Positions 18,076 through 25,817 of a DNA stretch of 49,086 nucleotides are shown here, in pieces. A program made the translations under genes and the position numbers. The stretch is taken from positions 1 to 49,086 of the IMG/VR virus record IMGVR_UViG_3300006735_000054; one strand, given 5' to 3'. The notes below the pieces were generated by a model. It had not been told where the DNA came from. It saw only the letters and a list, made by a program, of their open reading frames with translations, and did not search any database. Every line of letters begins with the position of its first letter. Position 1 is the stretch's first letter. The DNA is from a virus.

Positions 18076-21000
18076 ATGGCTAGAGATATTTCAAGAAAAA
18101 GAAATGAGATAGGCTCTTCGAATAAAACTGCCCCAAATGTTGAAGACCCTATAGTTCAATCCGCAATAAATAAAGTTTTTGACGAAATTAACGAACTTTA
18201 TAAATCAGTTAATAAAGTACCAATAGCAGCATCAAATACTCCATCTGATGGAAAAGAAGGTGATGTTAGATTATCTCAAAAAACTGCATCAGATGGTTCT
18301 ATAGGTTATTTTATCAGTGGAAAATTTGGAGATAGTTGGGCGTCAGGAAGATTAGGTGTAGATTTAATTGACCCAGAGCTACCAGAGCAAGATCAAGTTG
18401 CTGTTTCTTATGTAGCAGATGGAGGGTCATACATAACTAAAGACGGGGTAACCTTTGAGAATCTTAATAGCAATGGAGATGTAGGAGATTCTGAAAATCA
18501 GGTTGCTGTAGGAAACCATACTCATGTATCATATGAAACCCATATTGCAGATACAAGTATTCACTTTACATTAGCTGATATACCAACTACAGCAACAGTA
18601 AGTAATACCGCTTCACAAGGAGGAGCAACTACAGCAGCCAGGAGCGATCATGTCCATGAATTAAACACTGGAGTAACATATGAGTGGACAGCTAGACAAT
18701 ACTTTAATACAGGTAATGATAATTTAGCTATTGAAGTAAACGGTGATCTTAAAATAACTGGTGATTTAATAGTTGATTATGCTGCAACTGAAGACGGAAA
18801 CGGAAATGCAAATATAGATGGGAATGTAATACTTAATCAAGCCGATACAGGTTCTTTATTTACAGATTCTTATACAACAACTATAAATGGCCTATTAACT
18901 GCAAATAATAATACTATTATAAAACACCCTGGAGGACAGCAATTATCTTTAAGATATAACGATACTAATAAACTGGATATATCTGTAGGTAGTTCAGGAA
19001 CAGCTACATTAACATCAAATGCTGGAATAGTAATTAATGCAAATGGTGTAGATCCAGAAAGTACTATAACTACTGATTTAGGAAGTTTATCTAAAAAATG
19101 GAAAGCTATACATGCTGGAGAGCTTGTAGTAGAAAATCTTGTGGCTCAAGATGTTATGGCTACTATAGGTGGTAGAATAATGGTAGCACCAACTACTAAA
19201 TTATTTTCACAATTAGAACCAGCATCAGTAGGAGAACAGCCCCCACCGCATACAAGCACAATGGATACTGTAGATAATATATTTGACGTAAATGATATAG
19301 CTTTTTTACAAACTGCCCCAGGAGGGATTGCTCAAGTAGAAGCTGTGAAAATTACTCAATATAATGGTCAGACACCTGCAGGAGCATATAGGTATACTGT
19401 TGAAAGAAATACAGATGGTAGTGGTCCAGCAGCTGGTAATACTTGGGAAATTGATACGGCAATAGTAAACCTTGGACACCAACAAGGAGATGGGTTTATT
19501 GATATAACCTCTACTAGTGGAATATATTCTTCCAGTGGACCTCATATAGCAATACATGCTAGAGGTGCTAATGATAGCGGATGGAACATACCTGAAGTAG
19601 TAAGATTAGGGAATTTAAATGGATCTGCAGGTTATACTACAAATAAATATGGTTTAGTTGTTGGTCAAAACATAACAAGTAGTGAAGAGAATTTAACCAC
19701 TCCTTTTAAAGGTATGAAAGCTACAGATGAGGGTATAGGCGTATTTAATACAGCAATAACTCATCAAAAAGGAAGTAGTAAAAAGTTTTTTGTAGGCTCA
19801 GACCCAAGAACTGGATATGACAATGAAGTGGTATTTGCATTAGGAGATGGAATAACCTGGAATAATGATGTTATTCAAAATGCAAACTTAGTATGGCAAA
19901 AAGGTGGTGATGGTAATTATGGATTAACTTTAAGCAATGCTGATATAAACTTACAAATTACTGAGAATGATATACTTGGTGCATTAGATTGGATGACAAA
20001 TGACAATACTCCAAGCAATACAGGGTTCTACGTAACTCCAAACTATTTAGGGTTTTATAGCAGCAATCAATGGAGAGTAAAGTTAGGAGCAGGTACTGGA
20101 GGAACACCTTATTTTTCATTAGGAGATCCTAGCAGTAGTAATTCAGCATCCTTTGAATATGATGGTACAGATTTAACATTAAATAATGTTGATATTAAAA
20201 TAGAAGCCCCTGGCTATGGAAATGATGTAGGTATACATATAGGTCAAAATATTGCTAATCAAGGAACGGCTAGTCAAGACGACATTATAATAGGTTCTTG
20301 GGCAGCACAATCTAATAGTGACCAGGGAGCTTCAGCAGACAGAAAAGGGTTGTTAATTAAACATGGGTGGAATGATTGGACTACGCTAAATCATAATGGA
20401 TTAAGAAGAAGAGGTTCATTAGCTTATCCTAATATCATTTATTCAGGTTTTCATTGGGGAGGCCCTGTTAATCTAAATGGGGTTAATAATGGAAACATCC
20501 AATTTGGAGAAAATTATTTTGATTACGCAGTTCATAGCACATTTGGAAGCAACACTGGTTTAGGGTTCATTACTAAAGAAAATAAAATATCAGTATGGTG
20601 GGGTTATGATAAAACTACTGTTCCATACAATAGAAAATTAATATGGACATTTCAGCCTAATATTTATAAAACAGGTTGGGGTTCAACATCTAACGATGCT
20701 TGGACAAATAACTCTGTAAGGTCGTATCGTTTCTGGGGTGCTGGTGGTGATGCAGACAGTGTTTGGGGCGGTGACGGCGGAGGTGACGAATATCAATATG
20801 ATTTTTGCTTTATTCACTATGAAGACACTTATGATGCAGGATATAATGACCATACATGGGTAGATGATAATTATAACGTAAGAGGTTGGGGAAATACAAG
20901 CAATGATAACCACTACAGGTATAACGGGTATCATATACCATCGTACCTTAAAGGAAATTTAAATAAGTCTGTATCTTTTGGAATAATCCCTCCTGGTACA

Positions 21001-21111
21001 AATGTAAGTAATTTATGGTTGATTGCTGGTAGAGCTGGTAATAGATCAGAGTTAAGTTGGGAATCTCATTGTTTTGGTGGAATTATTCAAATAATGGAAG
21101 TTGACGCATAA
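18076..21111 (+). CDS. Large tail fibre / receptor-binding protein
   Basis: A 1,011-residue Asn/Gly/Thr-rich protein. The N-terminal 60 residues are helical and probably attach to the tail. HxH motifs occur in VGNHTHVS and SDHVHEL (residues about 150-200); in trimeric phage fibres such motifs coordinate iron along the shaft. The C-terminal half is rich in aromatic and glycine residues (WGAGGDADSVWGGDGGG), as in receptor-binding tips. No S74 chaperone is fused to it. It is probably the main adhesin. Confidence 0.75.
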   Translation: MARDISRKRNEIGSSNKTAPNVEDPIVQSAINKVFDEINELYKSVNKVPIAASNTPSDGKEGDVRLSQKTASDGSIGYFISGKFGDSWASGRLGVDLIDPELPEQDQVAVSYVADGGSYITKDGVTFENLNSNGDVGDSENQVAVGNHTHVSYETHIADTSIHFTLADIPTTATVSNTASQGGATTAARSDHVHELNTGVTYEWTARQYFNTGNDNLAIEVNGDLKITGDLIVDYAATEDGNGNANIDGNVILNQADTGSLFTDSYTTTINGLLTANNNTIIKHPGGQQLSLRYNDTNKLDISVGSSGTATLTSNAGIVINANGVDPESTITTDLGSLSKKWKAIHAGELVVENLVAQDVMATIGGRIMVAPTTKLFSQLEPASVGEQPPPHTSTMDTVDNIFDVNDIAFLQTAPGGIAQVEAVKITQYNGQTPAGAYRYTVERNTDGSGPAAGNTWEIDTAIVNLGHQQGDGFIDITSTSGIYSSSGPHIAIHARGANDSGWNIPEVVRLGNLNGSAGYTTNKYGLVVGQNITSSEENLTTPFKGMKATDEGIGVFNTAITHQKGSSKKFFVGSDPRTGYDNEVVFALGDGITWNNDVIQNANLVWQKGGDGNYGLTLSNADINLQITENDILGALDWMTNDNTPSNTGFYVTPNYLGFYSSNQWRVKLGAGTGGTPYFSLGDPSSSNSASFEYDGTDLTLNNVDIKIEAPGYGNDVGIHIGQNIANQGTASQDDIIIGSWAAQSNSDQGASADRKGLLIKHGWNDWTTLNHNGLRRRGSLAYPNIIYSGFHWGGPVNLNGVNNGNIQFGENYFDYAVHSTFGSNTGLGFITKENKISVWWGYDKTTVPYNRKLIWTFQPNIYKTGWGSTSNDAWTNNSVRSYRFWGAGGDADSVWGGDGGGDEYQYDFCFIHYEDTYDAGYNDHTWVDDNYNVRGWGNTSNDNHYRYNGYHIPSYLKGNLNKSVSFGIIPPGTNVSNLWLIAGRAGNRSELSWESHCFGGIIQIMEVDA

Positions 21112-21605
21112 TGGCTTATCTAGATGATATAACATCTCAAATACAAGTGGAAGATTCTAACTTTTCAGGCGACTATAGTAGTACAGATATAGTGGCTATG
21201 AAAAAATACGGATGGGAAGAAGCTTTCAAAGGATTACAAAGCGATCAAGCTACAGGAACTGTAACTGATACCAATATATCAAATGGAGCAGTTGCATCAG
21301 GAACAAACGCTGATTGGGGTTTAGATATATTTAATGCAGATTTAAGAGCATCAATATTAAATGGTAATGCACTATTTCCTTATAAGTGCAATACAGTATT
21401 TAAAAAGGTTTATATACTAGTTTCTGATAGCAAAATATATAAAATCAATACAACTAGTCAGAATTTATTTAACGTAGCTAAAAACGCAAGAAAATGCTAT
21501 GCAGCAGCTAGTTTTTTTACACAAAACAGCTCAGCATATTCAGGCAATCAAGCCGTGAATAGTACAAACGCAGGAAATAACATAATAAATAACGAAAGTG
21601 ATTAG
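21111..21605 (+). CDS. Virion or fibre-accessory protein, unknown
   Basis: A 164-residue protein that starts at the last base of the fibre gene. The N-terminus is acidic; the C-terminal 50 residues are rich in Asn, Ala and Ser. No domain is recognised. Tight coupling to the fibre gene suggests a fibre tip, cap or assembly chaperone. Confidence 0.5.
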   Translation: MAYLDDITSQIQVEDSNFSGDYSSTDIVAMKKYGWEEAFKGLQSDQATGTVTDTNISNGAVASGTNADWGLDIFNADLRASILNGNALFPYKCNTVFKKVYILVSDSKIYKINTTSQNLFNVAKNARKCYAAASFFTQNSSAYSGNQAVNSTNAGNNIINNESD

Positions 21606-21613
21606 GAGAAACT

Positions 21614-21769
21614 ATGTCAGAAATAACAGAAGCACACATTAAAGAAATAAAAGAAAAAATGGAACAGTCTAAAGTGATATACTTAAAGTACGCTGGTGCT
21701 TTAGAAGTACTTGAGAGTATTGTTTCAGTGCCTAAAAAAGATAAAAAAGTTAAAAAAGAGACTAAATAA
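21614..21769 (+). CDS. Small charged helical protein
   Basis: A 51-residue ORF with AGGAGAA just upstream of ATG 21614, ending at 21769. One long amphipathic helix (HIKEIKEKMEQSKVIYLKYAG) is followed by a lysine-rich tail (KKDKKVKKETK). It is the last gene before the promoter of the ejected-protein unit. Unknown function. Confidence 0.5.
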   Translation: MSEITEAHIKEIKEKMEQSKVIYLKYAGALEVLESIVSVPKKDKKVKKETK

Positions 21770-21772
21770 TCC

Positions 21773-21802
21773 TTGTAAATGTAGTTATATCAACACTATA
21801 TT
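21773..21802 (+). promoter_or_regulatory. Sigma70-like promoter before the ejected-protein unit
   Basis: TTGTAA (21773-21778), an 18-base spacer and TATATT (21797-21802), continuing as TATATTATAATG. It has the same layout as the site at 2287-2316, and is followed by GGGGGTATT at 21836-21844 just before ATG 21851. It lies in the only sizeable gap between 13.2 and 36.8 kb. A second reading of the -10 box as TATAAT at 21802-21807 gives a 23-base spacer and is less likely. Confidence 0.6.
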
Positions 21803-21850
21803 ATAATGGTTTAAAGTATCACTTTTAACGTATACGGGGGTATTCGATAC

Positions 21851-22600
21851 ATGCTACTAGGCTTAGCAGCACAATATATGGCAAAACCCAAAGAGATAGA
21901 TCCACAAAAAGTTATGGACATGGGTACGTCTCCACATAATGCAGAACTATATCAACGTTCACAAGACATTATGGATATTAATTCTGACTTTAATCAGGAT
22001 CACTTTAGGAATATGAACTCTGCTGTTCAGGACAACACTTATACAGCAAACAGAATCAATAAAATGAATATGTTAAAGTCTGGTATGGGTGGACAAACAG
22101 GTTTATTAAATGCATCAGTAGCAGATAACCTACAAGATAGTAATGTTAGTCTTCAATCAAACTTTGAAAACTTTGTTAGAAACAACATGTCTACAAGCAA
22201 TAACCTATTAAGCCAAGTTACTACAAACGATATGCAAGTTAGAGACAATGCAGTATCTGCTTATGGTCAAAATATAAACAATAAAAACAACTGGATGGCC
22301 TCTATGGCTGGTAACGTTACTAAAATGGCAGGTATGCCTTTTGAAATGGCGTCAAAAGGAGCTGAAATGGCTCCTGCTGCAATGATGCTTTGTGATGCTA
22401 ATATGAAAGAGAATATTAAGAAGATTGGTACAGCTAAGACTAAAAGTGGTAAATCTGTAGGTATATATAATTACAACTACAAAGGTAGAAATAAAAAGAA
22501 GACTGGAATTATAGCTCAAGATGTTCAAAGAAATCATCCAAATTCAGTTAAAAAAGGTAAGAATGGAAAACTATACGTTAATGTATCGGAGTTATTTTAA
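21851..22600 (+). CDS. Virion protein with C-terminal S74 chaperone-like domain
   Basis: A 249-residue protein. Residues 1-175 are helical and Asn/Met-rich, resembling small internal virion proteins. Residues about 180-249 match the intramolecular chaperone of endosialidase type (peptidase S74): MKENIKKIGT, GIYNYNYKG, GIIAQDVQRNHPNSV and a terminal VNVSELF. In that family a Ser-Asp pair performs self-cleavage at the domain start; here the pair is Cys181-Asp182. It heads a unit of probable ejected proteins rather than being fused to a fibre, which is unusual. Confidence 0.7.
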   Translation: MLLGLAAQYMAKPKEIDPQKVMDMGTSPHNAELYQRSQDIMDINSDFNQDHFRNMNSAVQDNTYTANRINKMNMLKSGMGGQTGLLNASVADNLQDSNVSLQSNFENFVRNNMSTSNNLLSQVTTNDMQVRDNAVSAYGQNINNKNNWMASMAGNVTKMAGMPFEMASKGAEMAPAAMMLCDANMKENIKKIGTAKTKSGKSVGIYNYNYKGRNKKKTGIIAQDVQRNHPNSVKKGKNGKLYVNVSELF

Positions 22601-22992
22601 TGGGCAACTTTTTTAGCGGACTTCTTGGCCTTGGAATGAATAATGAAAATGCGGATATGCAAGCACAAAATGCTATCAATGAAACAAATGATATAACTAT
22701 AGATAGCATGGACCAGAGTGTAGAAGATTACAGTGAAGATACAGTTAAAACTCAACAAGAATTAATTGACCAGGGCTATAGTGTTGGTGATACAGGTGCT
22801 GATGGGCGAATGGGACCAAAGACAAGAATGGCAGTGGCTTTAAGAGATAAAGATAATGCTCGAACACTATTGGAGCAAGAACAACTTTCAAACAAAGAGG
22901 ACTTATTAAGCGAAGGGCGTACAGGAATGACTCAAGACGCAGAAGGCTGGAAAACACCAGTATATTCTTCACCGTTTAATAGATTCGGTTAA
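22600..22992 (+). CDS. Peptidoglycan-binding virion protein 1
   Basis: A 130-residue protein with a PG_binding_1 repeat at about residues 47-88 (QQELIDQGYSVGDTGADGRM, then GPKTRMAVAL). The hydrophobic start is FFSGLLGLGM; the remainder is acidic. It overlaps the S74-type gene by one base and is followed by a second protein with the same repeat. No catalytic cell-wall domain is attached, so it more likely anchors an ejected complex to the wall than digests it. Confidence 0.7.
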   Translation: MGNFFSGLLGLGMNNENADMQAQNAINETNDITIDSMDQSVEDYSEDTVKTQQELIDQGYSVGDTGADGRMGPKTRMAVALRDKDNARTLLEQEQLSNKEDLLSEGRTGMTQDAEGWKTPVYSSPFNRFG

Positions 22993-23002
22993 AGGAGATA
23001 TA

Positions 23003-23647
23003 ATGGCAGAAGATTTAAATTGGTTTCAAAGAGGAATTAAAAATATAACAGGCGCAGGTCCAGGTGAAGGTTACTTCCCTGACAATCAAGGATGGATACC
23101 AGATAAATGGACAGGTGGGGTACCAACTAAAGAAGCTTTAGGTAATGCACAAGAATTTATACAAGATAACCCAATGAGAGTTACTTCAGCAGTTTCTACT
23201 GCTGGTTTATCAGAACATCCTATGTTCGACGATTACTGGGCTGGTAAAGAAGGGTATATTCCTGATGCTTATACTGGTGGCGTTCCTACTAAACAAGCCT
23301 TAGGAAATTTAACAGGCATGGGAAGTGTTACTAATTTCGATATGAATGACCCAGAATCAGTCAAATCTTTGCAAAAAAGATTAGGTGTTAAAGCTGATGG
23401 AATGTTTGGTCCTAAAACTGAACAAGCCTATAGATTAGCTGTTGATGAAGAACGTAAAGCAGCAGATCAAGAGTCTTATGAATATGATTACAATCCTCAA
23501 GTTCAAGAGCAAAAGAAATTTTCACCATTTGGTGGTCTACTTAGAAAAGCTTATTCAGGCGTGGATAAAAAAATGTTTGGTGGAAAACTTCCAGGTGGAT
23601 ATAAAGATTCAAATGTTATGACAGCTGAGGAGTTTTATAACAAGTAA
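23003..23647 (+). CDS. Peptidoglycan-binding virion protein 2 with internal duplication
   Basis: A 214-residue protein. Two related segments lie near the N-terminus: GWIPDKWTGGVPTKEALGNA (about residues 29-48) and GYIPDAYTGGVPTKQALGNL (about 86-105). A PG_binding_1 repeat follows (SVKSLQKRLGVKADGMFGPK, about 119-138). The preceding ribosome binding site is AAAGGAG. It ends one base into the next gene. It likely acts with its neighbour in wall contact during DNA ejection. Confidence 0.65.
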   Translation: MAEDLNWFQRGIKNITGAGPGEGYFPDNQGWIPDKWTGGVPTKEALGNAQEFIQDNPMRVTSAVSTAGLSEHPMFDDYWAGKEGYIPDAYTGGVPTKQALGNLTGMGSVTNFDMNDPESVKSLQKRLGVKADGMFGPKTEQAYRLAVDEERKAADQESYEYDYNPQVQEQKKFSPFGGLLRKAYSGVDKKMFGGKLPGGYKDSNVMTAEEFYNK

Positions 23648-24597
23648 TGGCTAATTTTGGTACATATGAAGGACACAGGATTCTTAGTGATGCTATGGAC
23701 AGCACACTTAATCGTCAACTTGAAGCAGATAAGTTAAAATCTTATAAGAAAAAGGTTGAAGGTGAAGTTGCTTTAAATCAAATCAAAATAGACGAATATA
23801 GAGAAGCAGAAGCTAGGCGTATAGAGAAAGAACGTCAAATAAGGTTTAATGAAACTAGCAGATTAGCTTTAGGCCCTATAACTTCATTTGACCCAGAAGG
23901 CAATCTTGTTGTTAATCAAGGTGTATTAGACAGTTATAATAAAACCTTTGATATGGCAAATATATTAACTGGTGACCAAAACAATATTCTTACTAAAGCA
24001 GATAGAGACGAAATATTAAACTCTGCTACTTCAATAGGTACTGATGATATACTGAATCTAAAGAAACAGTTTATAAGGTCAGGCATGAGTGAAGAAGACA
24101 TAGAATCATTCTTAAAGAATAATCCAAGCCTTAAACAGAGTATGGATATTCACAAACTTCAAACAAATGACCCTCTTTATTCAGGAAAAACACATGCAGA
24201 AGTTTTAGCTGGAACTGAAGACTCTGACCCTGTATTATCTATGTCTAAAGGTTTTGGAGCTGAAGATCATATAGAGTTATCTCAGCATATGCAAAATTGG
24301 GGAGGTGGTATAGAGTTTAAAGGATTAGCTGGTGCAAATTCAACTGATAATAACCAATTAAATATTTTACATCAAGCTCTTATAGCAGGTAAAAATGCTG
24401 AAAAAGGTGATTGGAGTGGAGATAAATCAGACACTATATGGATAGACCAAAATCCAGGTGGAGGATGGACTGTAACTGAAAATGATGCTACAGGTAACGA
24501 TGTTTATGATGTGTATGTTAAAGATGGAAAAGCTTATATCAAATTTGATGGTGAAGACAAATTGTTAAACGAAATGAAGTCTTCGGATTGGGAGTAA
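23647..24597 (+). CDS. Internal or ejected virion protein candidate
   Basis: A 316-residue protein. The N-terminal 70 residues form a strongly charged coiled coil (EVALNQIKIDEYREAEARRI). The rest is mixed, ending in a beta-like segment (GGGWTVTENDATGNDVYDVY). No known family. Membership in the unit between the wall-binding proteins and the giant protein suggests it is packaged and ejected with them. Confidence 0.5.
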   Translation: MANFGTYEGHRILSDAMDSTLNRQLEADKLKSYKKKVEGEVALNQIKIDEYREAEARRIEKERQIRFNETSRLALGPITSFDPEGNLVVNQGVLDSYNKTFDMANILTGDQNNILTKADRDEILNSATSIGTDDILNLKKQFIRSGMSEEDIESFLKNNPSLKQSMDIHKLQTNDPLYSGKTHAEVLAGTEDSDPVLSMSKGFGAEDHIELSQHMQNWGGGIEFKGLAGANSTDNNQLNILHQALIAGKNAEKGDWSGDKSDTIWIDQNPGGGWTVTENDATGNDVYDVYVKDGKAYIKFDGEDKLLNEMKSSDWE

Positions 24598-24598
24598 T

Positions 24599-25807
24599 AT
24601 GGCAATAACTGGAAATTACGGAAGTTCAATGACAGGCGAATCTGCTGAAGTAAAACAACTCAAAGCAGAAAGAAAACGTATACAAAGCTATATTAGAGCG
24701 TATGGTAGAAACCCAAAGAACTGGTCTAATAGTATGGTTATGCAATTAGAGCAAATGGCTGCCCAATATCAAGTGCCTTTTAAAAGAGTAATCCCAGAAG
24801 CCTCTCTTGCTGAACAAGCTCTAGCATTAGGAGGAGGTGTTGCAGACTCTGTTGCTATGGGGTTTATACCAGATAAATTATACACAGATGAATCTACAAG
24901 AACTGCAGCAAATGTTGGTAAAATAGGTGGTTCGTTAGCTCAAATAGCTGCCGCTATTGGTTTAACAATTGCATCAGGCGGTGCAGCAGCCCCTACCATA
25001 GGGAAAGGTGTAGCTAGTTTAGGTTCAGCTATTCAAGGTGCTAGAGGATTAGCAGGTGCTGCAAATGTTGCTAAAGCTGCAGGTAAATTAGCAGTTACTA
25101 TACCAGCTAGAATGCCTGTAGGTCAAATGACAAGTGGAGCTATTAGGCAAGGAGCAAAAGCTTTGGCACCATATGGAGCAGGTAAAGGTTGGAAATGGGC
25201 TAAAGGTATGGAAGCTACTGCTGGAAGATCTGCTACTGCAGCTACATTAAAAGAGGCTACTAGAGCAATAGATAATGCTGGAGATTTAGGTAAAGTAGTT
25301 AAAGGTAAAAACTTAAGTAAAGAACATATTGCTGGTCTTACACGAAAGATTACAAGTAAATATGGTAAAAACTCTAAAGTTACTAAAAATTATTTGGAGC
25401 AATTAAAAAATCACAAATCACTAGAAAGTCTTGATGGCGTAAGTACAAGTCAAATAGTTGATATGGCTAATAAAATGGTCAAAACTCATAATGTTAATTC
25501 AGCTAATGTTAAAAAACTACTTACAAAAGTTGGAGCAAGCGCTAGTGATGATAATGTTAAGCTTATTGTTAGCAAATTAAAAGACGCTAATATAACTAAG
25601 CTTGATGAAAAAGCTGTAGCACAGTTATTAAAATTGGTTAAACAAAAAGCCCCTAAAGGTGAAGTGGGGCTAGGAGACATTGATAAATGGGGAGCTTTAG
25701 GTGCACTTGGTCTTGGAGCAGGAGCAGGTATGAGCCTAATGGATTACACACCTTCTAGGGAAGAATTAGAAAAGCAAGAAGATCCATACGACCCGTATAA
25801 TATGTAA
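24599..25807 (+). CDS. Gly/Ala-rich ejected protein, membrane-active candidate
   Basis: A 402-residue protein. A charged N-terminus is followed by long Ala/Gly-rich hydrophobic stretches (IGGSLAQIAAAIGLTIASGG, about residues 102-121) and a hydrophobic segment near the end (GALGLGAGAGMSL). The segment leading into the first stretch (GFIPDKLYTDESTRTAANVG) resembles the corresponding N-terminal part of the giant protein at 25818. It could build part of the trans-envelope channel for DNA entry, like T7 gp15/gp16 or P22 ejection proteins. Confidence 0.55.
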   Translation: MAITGNYGSSMTGESAEVKQLKAERKRIQSYIRAYGRNPKNWSNSMVMQLEQMAAQYQVPFKRVIPEASLAEQALALGGGVADSVAMGFIPDKLYTDESTRTAANVGKIGGSLAQIAAAIGLTIASGGAAAPTIGKGVASLGSAIQGARGLAGAANVAKAAGKLAVTIPARMPVGQMTSGAIRQGAKALAPYGAGKGWKWAKGMEATAGRSATAATLKEATRAIDNAGDLGKVVKGKNLSKEHIAGLTRKITSKYGKNSKVTKNYLEQLKNHKSLESLDGVSTSQIVDMANKMVKTHNVNSANVKKLLTKVGASASDDNVKLIVSKLKDANITKLDEKAVAQLLKLVKQKAPKGEVGLGDIDKWGALGALGLGAGAGMSLMDYTPSREELEKQEDPYDPYNM

Positions 25808-25817
25808 CGGAGAATAA

